NCBI RefSeq assembly: GCF_900101595.1
Contig: NZ_FMYY01000016.1
Location: 1 to 64,000, forward strand
Direction of reading: 5' to 3'
Source: Paenibacillus sp. cl123
GTDB lineage: Bacteria > Bacillota > Bacilli > Paenibacillales > NBRC-103111
DNA: 64,000 bases
Below the pieces are notes generated by a model that was not told the DNA's origin, ran no database searches, and saw only the letters and a list, made by a program, of their open reading frames with translations. Shown here piece by piece: positions 26,453 to 35,557 of the stretch. How positions within the stretch are numbered: position 1 is the first letter of the stretch; each line of letters begins with the position of its first letter. A program made the translations under genes and the position numbers.

Positions 26453-28195
26453 TTAACCGCCCGCAGCCATGCTTCGCCGAAGCTCCGCCGTCTGCAGCTC
26501 ATCCACCTCTCCCGTTCCCGGCACAAAAGCAACGCCGTATTCACGCAGGGCATCGTCCGGCTTGACATAGCCGAAGCGAACGTCCTGCCGCACCGAGTCC
26601 GGATCCCGCTCGAGGGGATTCCTATACCCGCCGCCTCCCGGGGTACGGATAATGACGGTGTCCCCCCTCTGAATCGTCAGCGTCGCTTTCGGCGGCAAAT
26701 TCGTCACTTTGCCCGAAGCCTCGATATGGATGCATTCCGACGCAGCGCCCTCCTTTCCGCCGAACAATCCCCACGGTCTTGTCTGCTGCCGCTCGGATGT
26801 AATCGTCACGATCACGTCGTCGGCTTCGGAAATAATTTCACGAGTAATGCCCACGCCTCCGCGGTATTTGCCGTAGCCTCCGCCGCTTTCGACAAACGAG
26901 TACTTCTTGACAAGCAGCGGGTAAGACTGTTCGATAACCTCCGTCGGCGTATTTCGCGTATTCGTCATATGCGTATGGACGCCATCCATCCCGTCCAGGC
27001 CAAGCACAGCGCCTTGTCCTCCGCCGCAGGTCTCGATGTAGGAAAAATACTCGCCTGTCTCTTCGTTAAATCCGCCGAAATTGAGCCCGTTCATGGAGCC
27101 GGAGCAGGCTGCGATCGCCGCCTCGGGCAGCACGGGCGCAAGCGCCCCGAGAATCGCATCGGTGATGCGCTGCGACGTGTTTCCGTTGGCATTGGACACC
27201 GCCGCCGGAAATTTGGCGTTAACGATCGTGCCTTCCTGGGCATGAACGTGAACCGGCCGGTACGCACCGTCGTTGGGCGGAACCTCGGGATCAAGCAAAG
27301 CTTTGACTGCATAGTAGGCGCATGCGCTTGTAACTCCGATTGTCGAATTGATCGATCCTCTTGCTTGAGGGGCAGTGCCGTCGAATGACACGTGGATCTC
27401 GTCGTCCTTGACACTAACCTGCACCGCGATTTTGATCAGGTCGTCGGTCAAGCCGTCTCCTTCCAGGTAATCCTCGAAAGCGTAGGTTCCGTCAGGGACC
27501 TTGCGGATGGCCGCACGCAGTCTTCGCTCCGAATAATTCATCAGCTCGTTCATGCACGCTTCCGTAAAATCGGGCGAATACCGCTCAAACAGCTCCTTCA
27601 GGCGGGTTTCGCCGATTTTGTTGGCGGCGAGCTGGGCATAAATATCGCCGAGCATCTCCTTCCCGGTCCGCGAGTTTTTCGTCAAGAGGCGCAGCACCTC
27701 TTCGTCCATCACACCGGCTTTGCGAACGCGGATGGCCGGCAGACGAAGCCCTTCTTGGAAAATTTCCGTCGTTTTTACCGAACAGCTTCCCGGTGTCATG
27801 CCGCCGACATCGATATGATGTGCAATATTGGCGGTCAGCGCAACGAGCCGGCCTTGATGAAACACCGGGGAGATCATGAAAATATCCGGGAGATGCGATC
27901 CGCTGATATACGGGTCATTGATTAATATCGCATCGCCCTCCTTCAGCTCATCCGGCTTGTAAATTTTCAGCACCTCGCCGACCACGGATGGCATCAGTCC
28001 GAGATGAAGCGGAATATGCTCCGCCTGAGCAACCAGCTTGCCTTCTTTCGTATAAATCGCCGTCGAACAGTCCATCCGGTCCTTGATGTTTGTGGACAAC
28101 GCCGTTTTGATCAAAGCGACACCCATTTCTTCGGCAATCGTGTGAAACGCATTTTTCATAACCTCTATCGTAATGGCGTCTACTTTTCCGCTCAT
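26453..28195 (-). CDS. Hydantoinase/oxoprolinase family subunit B (HyuB-like)
   Basis: The 580-residue protein is a complete HyuB family member: ITIEVMKNAFHTIAEEMGVAL near the start, GDAILINDPYISGSHLPDI, IAHHIDVGGMTPGS with histidines thought to bind metal, and a C-terminal TPGGGGYRNPLERDP. With HyuA it forms ATP-dependent enzymes that open hydantoin, 5-oxoproline or similar cyclic amides, or carboxylate acetone/acetophenone. It starts 16 bp after hyuA, so the two form one unit. The substrate cannot be read from the sequence. Confidence 0.92.
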   Translation of the reverse strand: MSGKVDAITIEVMKNAFHTIAEEMGVALIKTALSTNIKDRMDCSTAIYTKEGKLVAQAEHIPLHLGLMPSVVGEVLKIYKPDELKEGDAILINDPYISGSHLPDIFMISPVFHQGRLVALTANIAHHIDVGGMTPGSCSVKTTEIFQEGLRLPAIRVRKAGVMDEEVLRLLTKNSRTGKEMLGDIYAQLAANKIGETRLKELFERYSPDFTEACMNELMNYSERRLRAAIRKVPDGTYAFEDYLEGDGLTDDLIKIAVQVSVKDDEIHVSFDGTAPQARGSINSTIGVTSACAYYAVKALLDPEVPPNDGAYRPVHVHAQEGTIVNAKFPAAVSNANGNTSQRITDAILGALAPVLPEAAIAACSGSMNGLNFGGFNEETGEYFSYIETCGGGQGAVLGLDGMDGVHTHMTNTRNTPTEVIEQSYPLLVKKYSFVESGGGYGKYRGGVGITREIISEADDVIVTITSERQQTRPWGLFGGKEGAASECIHIEASGKVTNLPPKATLTIQRGDTVIIRTPGGGGYRNPLERDPDSVRQDVRFGYVKPDDALREYGVAFVPGTGEVDELQTAELRRSMAAGG

Positions 28196-28211
28196 GGTCC
28201 ATCCTCCCTCG

Positions 28212-30260
28212 TTATGCGTTATGCAAATGAATGATCAGATTGCCGAAATCGTCGGATACCGCTTTTTGTCCCGGATGGATGACGATGGTGGAATCGAGCT
28301 GCTCCAGAATGGCCGGTCCTTCCACGATGTTGCCCGGACGCAGGCCGGAACGGTCATAGACCGCCGTATCAACGAATTGCCCGTCGAAAAACACCTTGCG
28401 GGACGGGATCGATACGGGCGCTTCGGATGCATTCTCCCGTTTGTCGAACCGGATTTTCGGAATGGCTCCGATAGCGGTTAGACGAACGTTGACCAGCTCC
28501 ACCGTTTCGCCTTCCCGGCTGAAGCCGTACATTTTGTGATGAAGCGCATGGAAATCGGTCACCGCCTGCTCAAGCAGCGACGCATCTACCGTTAAGCCCG
28601 GCACCGGCACATCGATCTCATAGGCCTGGCGCAAGTAGCGCAGGTCGAGTGCCGCATGCAGATGAATATCCGCACCGGCGAATCCTTCCTTGCGCAGCTG
28701 CTCCCGCGCTTCTTGCGCAAGATGGGCGATGACTGCGTTGGCTTCGTCTAGCTTCAGCTGGCAGACGCTGGACAGCACCGTTTGCACATAGTCATGGCGC
28801 ACATCGGCCATCAGCATGCCCATCGCGCAGGTGATGCCCGGATTCGGCGGGATGATGATCTCCTGACAGCCGAGCTCCATGCCGATGTCAACCGCGTGGA
28901 CCGGTCCAGCTCCGCCAAAGGCGACCAGCGAGAAGCTGCGCGGATCATGGCCTTTTTCTATGGAAATGACGCGGATGCCGCGAATCATGTTAGCATTGAC
29001 GACTCTCAAAATTCCTTCGGCAGCTTCCTCTATCGTTATGCCGAGCGGGTCGGAAATTTTTTCCTTCATCACTTGCCGGGCCAGCTCCAGGTTCATCTTC
29101 ATTTTTCCGTTCAAAATGTAGCCTGGATTGATCCGTCCCAAAATAACGTTCGCATCGGTAACGGTCGGCTCCATGCCGCCTTTGTTGTAGCATACAGGCC
29201 CGGGCATCGCGCCTGCGCTCTGGGGTCCTACCCGCAGCGCTCCGCCGGCGTCGATCCAAGCGATGCTGCCGCCGCCGGAGCCGATCGTATGCATTTCTAT
29301 CATCGGCAGCTTGATCGGATTGCCATCCACTTCGCTCATCGTCGTGTACTGCGGCTTGCCCTTTTCGATCAAAGCGGTATCGAGGCTGGTGCCCCCCATG
29401 TCGATAGTAATCAAATCTTTATAAGGTGTCGTTTCCACGATGAAGAGCCCGGCCAAAATGCCGCCCGCCGGCCCCGACAGCACTGTCCTGGCAGGCGTGT
29501 GCATCGCGCTCTCTGCGGTAATAATGCCTCCGTTCGACTGCATGATGTACAGCTCGGACGACACGCCGGTCTCCTTCAGGCTGCCGACAAGCCGATTCAG
29601 GTATCCTTTCATCTTGGGCAGAACATAGGCATTGGCCGACACGGTGCTCGTGCGTTCATATTCCTTGAATTCAGGCAGCACCTCGCTCGATAGCGTGACA
29701 TAAGCTTCGGGATATTCTTCCTGCAGCGTTTGTCCGATCATTTTCTCATGCGCATCGTTCATGTAGGAATTGATCAGGCAGACGGCGATCGACTGTACGC
29801 CTTCGCTTTTCAGTCTGCGCGCGATCTTGCGTATTTCCTCCGTGTCGAGCGGCTCCAGCACTTCCCCGCTCGCCTTTATGCGCTCGCTGACTTCGATGCG
29901 CAGGTCGCGCGTGACGAACGGAGGCTTTTTCCTCGCTTTGAAATCGTACAGCTTCGGCCGGGATTGCCGTCCGATCTCAAGCACGTCGCGGAAGCCTTTG
30001 GTCGTCAGCAGTGCTGTCTTCGCCCCTTTCCGTTCGAGAAGCGCGTTTGTTGCGACCGTCGAACCGTGAATGAAAAACGAGATGCTCTTCACATCGATGC
30101 CGGTTTGATTCACAATTTCGTGCACGCCGTTAATGACGGCCTCGGACGGATCGTGAGGGGTTGAGGGCACCTTGGCCACATGCACCTTGCCCGTTTGTTC
30201 ATGAATGAGAGCAATGTCGGTAAACGTTCCGCCGGTATCGACACCAAGGCGATAATTCAT
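28212..30260 (-). CDS. Hydantoinase/oxoprolinase family subunit A (HyuA-like)
   Basis: The 682-residue protein has the actin/ASKHA ATP-binding fold with phosphate-1 motif GVDTGGTFTDIAL at about 5-17, HGSTVATNALLERKGAKTAL, a second motif TIDMGGTSLDTALI, and the GAMPGPVCYNKGG block, all typical of HyuA. It phosphorylates the cyclic amide or carbonyl substrate before ring opening by subunit B. I use the ATG at 30258-30260, six bases after AGAGGTG, not the GTG three codons earlier. Located 27 bp after a permease gene. Confidence 0.92.
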   Translation of the reverse strand: MNYRLGVDTGGTFTDIALIHEQTGKVHVAKVPSTPHDPSEAVINGVHEIVNQTGIDVKSISFFIHGSTVATNALLERKGAKTALLTTKGFRDVLEIGRQSRPKLYDFKARKKPPFVTRDLRIEVSERIKASGEVLEPLDTEEIRKIARRLKSEGVQSIAVCLINSYMNDAHEKMIGQTLQEEYPEAYVTLSSEVLPEFKEYERTSTVSANAYVLPKMKGYLNRLVGSLKETGVSSELYIMQSNGGIITAESAMHTPARTVLSGPAGGILAGLFIVETTPYKDLITIDMGGTSLDTALIEKGKPQYTTMSEVDGNPIKLPMIEMHTIGSGGGSIAWIDAGGALRVGPQSAGAMPGPVCYNKGGMEPTVTDANVILGRINPGYILNGKMKMNLELARQVMKEKISDPLGITIEEAAEGILRVVNANMIRGIRVISIEKGHDPRSFSLVAFGGAGPVHAVDIGMELGCQEIIIPPNPGITCAMGMLMADVRHDYVQTVLSSVCQLKLDEANAVIAHLAQEAREQLRKEGFAGADIHLHAALDLRYLRQAYEIDVPVPGLTVDASLLEQAVTDFHALHHKMYGFSREGETVELVNVRLTAIGAIPKIRFDKRENASEAPVSIPSRKVFFDGQFVDTAVYDRSGLRPGNIVEGPAILEQLDSTIVIHPGQKAVSDDFGNLIIHLHNA

Positions 30261-30287
30261 GTTGAACACCTCTTTGGTTAATTGGGA

Positions 30288-31130
30288 TTAATCTTTCATG
30301 GAGCCGCTTGCCAGCCCGCTGACAATATATTTTTGCAGCGAAGCGAAGATCACGATAATCGGCAGGGCCGCTATGGCAGCCACCGCCATCAAGTAATTCC
30401 ACTGCGTACCGAACTCGCCGGTGAACTTGCTGAGGCCCATCGTTAAAGGCCGCACGGTTTCATCGGAGGTTAGCGTCAGCGCAAAAATGAAATCGCCCCA
30501 GCCCCATAGAAAGCTGATCGCTCCGACCGTGAGCAACCCCGGCAGCACAAGCGGCAGCACAATTTTCCAGAATGCCCTTGCTTTGCCGCATCCGTCGATC
30601 AGCGCCGCCTCTTCCACCCCGCCGGGAATACCGAGAAAATAAGGGCGCAGCACCAGTACCGCAAAAGGCAGCGTATGCGTCGTATTGGCGATGATGAGCG
30701 CCGTGTAGCTGTTTACGAGCTGCACCTTGGAGAACATGATGAACAGCGGCATCGCGAGCATAATGTTCGGCAGCATCTGGGTCGCAAGCAGCACGATGAG
30801 CACGACGCCCTTGCCCCGGATCGGAAGTCTGGCAAGCCCGTAGGCGGCAGGCGCCGCCAGCAGCAGCGTGAGAAGCATCGTTCCGGCCGCTATGATACTG
30901 CTGTTCCCGATGTAGCGGAAAATGCCCGTGTTCGTCACGAAGTTATGGACATATGCCTCTAGTGTTGGCGCAAGGGGAATATAGTGCGGCGGATAGGCAA
31001 ACAATTCGTTCATCGGCTTGATGGACGTCACAAACAGCCAATAGATCGGGAACAGGTAGACGAGCGTGACCACTGCGGCAACGAAGGCGGTGCAATAGCT
31101 GCGGAAGCTGTATTTGCCGAAAACGATCAT
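30288..31130 (-). CDS. CUT1 ABC sugar importer, permease (MalG/FrlM-like)
   Basis: A 280-residue inner-membrane permease with six predicted spans and the EAA loop near residue 185 (EEAALIDGCGKARAFWKIVLP split), which contacts the ATPase. The ATG overlaps the stop of the previous permease by 4 bp and follows AAGGAGGAG. MalG-type subunits of this family work with an SBP, a MalF-type partner and a shared ATPase (MsmX in Bacillus). Confidence 0.92.
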   Translation of the reverse strand: MIVFGKYSFRSYCTAFVAAVVTLVYLFPIYWLFVTSIKPMNELFAYPPHYIPLAPTLEAYVHNFVTNTGIFRYIGNSSIIAAGTMLLTLLLAAPAAYGLARLPIRGKGVVLIVLLATQMLPNIMLAMPLFIMFSKVQLVNSYTALIIANTTHTLPFAVLVLRPYFLGIPGGVEEAALIDGCGKARAFWKIVLPLVLPGLLTVGAISFLWGWGDFIFALTLTSDETVRPLTMGLSKFTGEFGTQWNYLMAVAAIAALPIIVIFASLQKYIVSGLASGSMKD

Positions 31131-32062
31131 GACTTCTCCTCCTTGCGGGACATCCACAGGTACACCGATGCAAGAGCGATCAGAAAGACGAACATCAGGC
31201 TGGCCACCGTCGATCCCATACTGATTTCGTAGTTGTTGAAGGCGAGCTTGTAGGCAAAAAGCGGCAGTACGGTCGTCACGTTCACCGGTCCTCCGCCGGT
31301 CATGACATAGATCAAATCGAACACCTTGAACGTGTAGATCAACACGAGCATCAGCACGATGAAGATGGTCGGCCGCATCAGCGGGATTGTAATCTGCGTG
31401 AACTGTCGCAGCCTGCCCGCACCGTCGATTTTGGCCGCTTCGTATAGCTGCTCCGGCAGCGCTTGCAATCCCGCCAGCAGGATCAGCATATTAAACGGGA
31501 TGCCGATCCAGACGTTGGCGATCGTCGCCGCCGCCAGCGCCGTATCCTGATTCGTCAGCCAGAACACCGGCTGGTCGATCAGGCCGAGCACGCTCAGCAA
31601 ATGGTTAAACACGCCCGAGTCGCCCGATAAAATCCATTTGAACAGCGTTCCCGTAATGACGATCGGCATCATCCAGCCAAGCAAGATGAGCGATCGCATC
31701 AAGTCCCTGCCGGGGAAACGGCGGTGGAAAAAAAGCGCCAGCGCAAACCCGAGCACGAACTGAAATACCAGACTGCCGGCGGTGAAATAAAGCGAGTTGC
31801 TCACCGAGCTCTTGAAGAGCGGATCGGCGAATACCCGCGAATAATTTTGCCACCCGACAAAATGATGCCCGCCTTTCAGATTCATCAGCGTGACATCCTG
31901 AAAGCTATTCCATATATTATAGAAGATAGGGAATATAAGGAATATTAGGACAAACGCCCCTCCGGGAATAACGAACATATAATTGGTCAATTCCATCCGT
32001 ATTCGCCGGGGAGCCGATCCGGAGACAGCTCTCTCCGCCTTGGGCAACGCACGGTCCGTCAT
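31127..32062 (-). CDS. CUT1 ABC sugar importer, permease (MalF/FrlN-like)
   Basis: A 311-residue MalF-type permease with a basic cytoplasmic N-terminus, six spans from about residue 27, and the EAA loop (YEAAKIDGAGRLRQFTQITIP split) near 210. The start is the ATG at 32060-32062 after an AGGAGGGGAGG stretch. It overlaps the next permease by 4 bp and is 60 bp after the SBP gene, where a small GC hairpin lies. Confidence 0.9.
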   Translation of the reverse strand: MTDRALPKAERAVSGSAPRRIRMELTNYMFVIPGGAFVLIFLIFPIFYNIWNSFQDVTLMNLKGGHHFVGWQNYSRVFADPLFKSSVSNSLYFTAGSLVFQFVLGFALALFFHRRFPGRDLMRSLILLGWMMPIVITGTLFKWILSGDSGVFNHLLSVLGLIDQPVFWLTNQDTALAAATIANVWIGIPFNMLILLAGLQALPEQLYEAAKIDGAGRLRQFTQITIPLMRPTIFIVLMLVLIYTFKVFDLIYVMTGGGPVNVTTVLPLFAYKLAFNNYEISMGSTVASLMFVFLIALASVYLWMSRKEEKS

Positions 32063-32090
32063 GGAGCTTTTTCCTCCCCTCCTTTGTTTA

Positions 32091-32108
32091 GGGGAGGAGC
32101 CCCTCCCC
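32091..32108 (-). other. GC-rich hairpin between binding-protein and permease genes
   Basis: GGGGAGG (32091-32097) pairs with CCTCCCC (32102-32108) around a 4-nt loop and lies just after the SBP stop. Hairpins in this position often stabilise the upstream message so that binding protein is made in excess; that is an inference by analogy. Confidence 0.5.
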
Positions 32109-32122
32109 TTGTCCGCCACTTT

Positions 32123-33376
32123 TTATTTCAGCAACGGCTTGATTTTCTCCGCCGCTTCCTTCACCGAGTCTTCCGGCGATTTCACACCGGTTACGGTTTG
32201 CTGCACCATATCCTGAATAGCCTCGGAAATTTTCGGGTAATTCGGGCCGTAAGCACGGGCTTTGGCGTATTTATGCTGATCGGCGAAAATTTTCATATAT
32301 TTGTCCGTTTGCCAATAAGAATCGTTAATCAAATCTTGGCGGCTCGGAATTCGTGCGCCTCCGACCAGCAGCGGCTTCAGAAATTCGGGCTTCTGCGAAA
32401 ACTTGATAATATCCCAAGCGACGTCCTTATACTTCGAGGTTGCTGTAATCGCCCAGTTGTCTCCGCCCAGAATGGTCGCTCTTTCCTTGCCGGCCGGCAG
32501 GTCGACAAGTCCCCAGTTGAACTTGGCTTCCTTCAACGCAGGCAGCTGCCAAGGCCCGCTTAGCACCATTGCCGCCTTCCCGGCCATAAATTGCAGAAAG
32601 GTAGCCTGCTGATCCTGCGTAAGCACTTCCTTGGACATGGAGCCGCTGTCTACCAGCTCCTTGTAGAGCTTGAGCGTATCAACCGTTCCCGGATCATCGA
32701 TCCTGGTCAAGTCGGAGCCCGCTTGCCAGAGGAAAGGGAGGTATTGGAAAGTAAGCTGTTCGCTTTTCGGAGCTGCGATAGCAAGTCCGTAGACACCGTT
32801 TTTACTCAGCTTTTTGGCTGCGGTTTTCAGCTCGTCCCATGTTTTGGGAGGCTCCACCCCCGCTTCCTTGAGCAGGTCGGCGTTATAAAACAGCCCGAGG
32901 TTGTTGTTGCTCACCGGAACCCCGTAGTTTTTGCCTTGATACATCGTGGCGTCCCAAGGCGCCTCGAAATATTTATCCGCTTCGCCCCATGCCTTGACCT
33001 CTTCCGTAATATCGGCCAGCACGCCGGCCGAGGCAAAAGCCTGATGATCCGGACCGTCGATCATAACGATGTCGGGAAGCTGGCCGGCGGCCGATCCGAG
33101 CAGCAGCTTGTTTTTGATATCGGCAAAGGGGACAAACGTTCTTTCGATTTTCACATTCGGATGCTCTTTCTCGTATGCGGCAATCAAGGTGTTTAGAGCG
33201 TCGATCATTGCCTGGTTCGGCTGGAAGTCCCACCATGTAATCTTGATCTGCTCGTTCGATTTGTTTGCAGTTCCCGTGTTCTCCTGGGGACCCGGCGTGC
33301 TGCCCGTTCCGGAGGAACAGGCGGTGACGAAAGCGAAGCTCAATGTAAATAAAGCGAGCAATCCTTTTTTGTACAT
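32123..33376 (-). CDS. ABC sugar-binding lipoprotein (solute-binding protein, FrlO-like)
   Basis: The 417-residue extracellular lipoprotein starts MYKKGLLALFTLSFAFVTAC; the signal peptide ends at a lipobox (VTAC) with lipidated Cys20. The mature part begins with a Ser/Gly/Pro linker and shows family-1 SBP features (ITWWDFQPNQ, MIDGPDHQAFASAG, GDNWAITATSK). The ATG at 33374-33376 lies 12 bp after GGGAGGC; an ATG 25 codons upstream would disrupt the signal peptide. It is the first gene of the transport-catabolic operon behind a TATAAT-containing promoter. No ATPase gene is present in the cluster. Confidence 0.92.
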   Translation of the reverse strand: MYKKGLLALFTLSFAFVTACSSGTGSTPGPQENTGTANKSNEQIKITWWDFQPNQAMIDALNTLIAAYEKEHPNVKIERTFVPFADIKNKLLLGSAAGQLPDIVMIDGPDHQAFASAGVLADITEEVKAWGEADKYFEAPWDATMYQGKNYGVPVSNNNLGLFYNADLLKEAGVEPPKTWDELKTAAKKLSKNGVYGLAIAAPKSEQLTFQYLPFLWQAGSDLTRIDDPGTVDTLKLYKELVDSGSMSKEVLTQDQQATFLQFMAGKAAMVLSGPWQLPALKEAKFNWGLVDLPAGKERATILGGDNWAITATSKYKDVAWDIIKFSQKPEFLKPLLVGGARIPSRQDLINDSYWQTDKYMKIFADQHKYAKARAYGPNYPKISEAIQDMVQQTVTGVKSPEDSVKEAAEKIKPLLK

Positions 33377-33449
33377 TTGTTCGAGTAGCCTCCCTTTTTT
33401 GGACTTCCGATTGGAATGAGGATATGCCTTGCTTCTTCCTCTTGGCATC

Positions 33450-33455
33450 ATTATA
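33450..33455 (-). promoter_or_regulatory. Promoter -10 for the SBP-hyu operon
   Basis: Minus-strand TATAAT at plus 33450-33455, about 70 bp upstream of the SBP start. No good -35 is found at 17 bp, which is common for activator-dependent promoters and fits control by the adjacent YesN-type regulator. Confidence 0.5.
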
Positions 33456-33556
33456 GATCAACCGGTCTTCGCAAAATATAAACAAAGTTAAGAGAATCGT
33501 ATATACAATTTTAATGTGTGCGGAAGCGCTGGCCGGTGGACGCGTCAAATCAAGCG

Positions 33557-33584
33557 AAAAAAAGAAGACGGCCAAGGCCGTCTT
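33557..33584 (-). terminator. Terminator after the yesN-yesM pair
   Basis: AAGACGGCC and GGCCGTCTT (33565-33573 and 33576-33584) form a 9-bp stem with a 2-nt centre; on the minus strand it is followed by CTTTTTTT. It closes the gntR-yesN-yesM transcript before the SBP promoter. Confidence 0.85.
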
Positions 33585-33706
33585 GTCTTACGCCGAGATG
33601 GCGAGCTTATTATTTCGGATAAACGCGGGCGTGTCGTGGCAGCCAGGAAACTTCAGCTTGTCCGGGAGCACGGATACCTCTGAGCCGGCTCCCGGCCTCC
33701 AAAGGC

Positions 33707-35557
33707 TTATCCGTCCGCACGGATGCGGATCGTGACCCTGGTTCCCGGCCCCCCTTCGCCGGATTCGATGCGCATGCTGTAAGCCTCGCCGAACATGAGC
33801 TTGAGCCGCGAATCGACATTTTTCATACCGTAGCCGGAGCCCTTCATCGCCTCTTCCTCCCACAGGTCGGAATCAATGAGCCGTCTCTGTTTGTCCAGCG
33901 TTTCGATCGGCATGCCAACGCCGTTATCGGCCACCGTCAGCACAACCTCCCCGCCGTCCAATTTTCCCGAGACCATGATCATCCCTTTTGTGCGAAGCCT
34001 GCGAATGCCGTGCAGCAGCGCATTTTCTACAAGGGGCTGCAGAACGAGTTTGCCGATTTTGTGCTCCCGAACCTCCGGCTCCAGACGGATTTCATAGTCA
34101 AAGCGGTCCTCCAGTCGAATTTTATGAATGTCCAGATAAATCCGCACCATCTCGAACTCTTCTCTTAAAGCAATCGCTTCGTTTCCCTTGCTCAGGATGA
34201 TCCGGAACAGCTTGGACAAGCCTTCGACCATTCTGCTGATCTGCGGCCGGTTGCTGTCCAGAGCCAGCCAATGGATCGTATCAAGCGTATTGTACAGAAA
34301 ATGCGGATTGATCTGATACTCCAGCACTCTCAGCTCAAACAGCCGCTTCAGGTTTTGCTCTTCGGCTACGTTGCTCAGTAAATGTTCGATACGGGAGGCC
34401 ATCGAATTAAACGTACTGCCCATGATGCTGATTTCATCGGAGCCTCTGACCGCAATTCGCGTTCCCCACTTTTCCTGGCCGAACTGCCGCATTCCCTTCA
34501 GGACATGACCGATCCGGCGCGACATGACCGTTGCCCCGAACAATGAGATTCCCAGCGCCACGATCAGAAAAACCGCATAGCCGAAAATCAGATTATCGCT
34601 GATCGATTTCGTCTTCTCGCGTATATACGCATTATCCAGTCCAACAAATAAATAATTTCGGGTATCCGCCGAAAACGGTCCTTCCAGCTGTCTTACGTTC
34701 ATATGCCATGAGGTGCCGTGATACGATACGTCCGTCTGCCTTTCTCCGAATTCGGCAAACGACAGCGCCTCGTCATGCTCTGCGGAAAATCGGCGTCCAT
34801 CGTAAATCATGTTTCCGTTGCCGGAAGCGTTGGATAAGCCGAACACCATCTTTCCAAAATAATTGTAGGTATCGAAGGAATCTTGAATTTCCCTCAGCGA
34901 GAGATTAATAATAACGCGCCCAATCACCTGCTGGGGCATCGTGGTGCCATATATTTTGCGGGAAATGGTGATCATGTTTTCATTTTTGGTCAAAGCGTCG
35001 TTGATGCTCCAGGGCAGCGGATCGTCGGAATCTGCTTTCAGAAGTTTTGAGGCCCCGAGGTCTTCGGGATAGATTTGATAGTTTTGCGCCGTGCTCAAAT
35101 ATACGTTTCCTTGCGTGTCGACGATGGCCAATGAATAAATATTCGACCACACAAGGCGGTACCTGGATAAGAGCGACTGCATCAGCGCCTGATTGTCGTA
35201 CAGCATTTGCAGCTTCCTCAGCTCGGTATCCGCGGAAGGATTTGCGTTCGGCGCAAGCCCCTCCCGCCAACTGTACGTCAAAATCCGCTGCACCTCGGGC
35301 TCAATGATCAGCTGATTGGAGAGCGTAGTGACCACGCCAAAGAGGGAGCTGATCTCACGATTAACCGCATGCCCCAGCCCCAGCAGCGTATCTTGGATTT
35401 CGCTGGCCTTCTGTTCGACCTGGCGATCGGTCAATTGCTGAATAACGAATACCAGAAGCAGGTTGGGAATAAGGAGCAGCAGGAGCAGCTTGGTAAAAAT
35501 CATGCGCGACATCTTGTTGTACCACCGGTTCAGCAAGCTCCTGGGGCGCTCAGTCAT
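33707..35557 (-). CDS. YesM-type sensor histidine kinase
   Basis: The 616-residue kinase has a first membrane span near 16-38, a large extracellular Cache-type sensor domain, a second span near 305-325, a HAMP linker, then the His_kinase domain with the phosphoacceptor His in NPHFLYNTLDTIHWLA and an ATPase domain (LQPLVENALLHGI, ADNGVGM, GSGYGMKNVDSRLKLMFG). This architecture is typical of Lyt/YesM kinases that sense carbohydrates, often through contact with an SBP. The ATG at 35555-35557 overlaps the end of the regulator gene by 8 bp. It likely senses the substrate of the adjoining importer. Confidence 0.9.
   Translation of the reverse strand: MTERPRSLLNRWYNKMSRMIFTKLLLLLLIPNLLLVFVIQQLTDRQVEQKASEIQDTLLGLGHAVNREISSLFGVVTTLSNQLIIEPEVQRILTYSWREGLAPNANPSADTELRKLQMLYDNQALMQSLLSRYRLVWSNIYSLAIVDTQGNVYLSTAQNYQIYPEDLGASKLLKADSDDPLPWSINDALTKNENMITISRKIYGTTMPQQVIGRVIINLSLREIQDSFDTYNYFGKMVFGLSNASGNGNMIYDGRRFSAEHDEALSFAEFGERQTDVSYHGTSWHMNVRQLEGPFSADTRNYLFVGLDNAYIREKTKSISDNLIFGYAVFLIVALGISLFGATVMSRRIGHVLKGMRQFGQEKWGTRIAVRGSDEISIMGSTFNSMASRIEHLLSNVAEEQNLKRLFELRVLEYQINPHFLYNTLDTIHWLALDSNRPQISRMVEGLSKLFRIILSKGNEAIALREEFEMVRIYLDIHKIRLEDRFDYEIRLEPEVREHKIGKLVLQPLVENALLHGIRRLRTKGMIMVSGKLDGGEVVLTVADNGVGMPIETLDKQRRLIDSDLWEEEAMKGSGYGMKNVDSRLKLMFGEAYSMRIESGEGGPGTRVTIRIRADG

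Larger units (their letters stand above)
33377..33706. other. 330-bp spacer between yesM-like kinase and SBP gene: terminator and promoter
   Basis: The kinase transcript ends at the hairpin 33557-33584 and a new promoter for the SBP operon follows (-10 at plus 33450-33455). An 8-bp palindrome GTATATAC at 33499-33506 lies about 45 bp upstream of the -10 and could be an activator site. Nothing coding was recognised in 33585-33706. Confidence 0.65.
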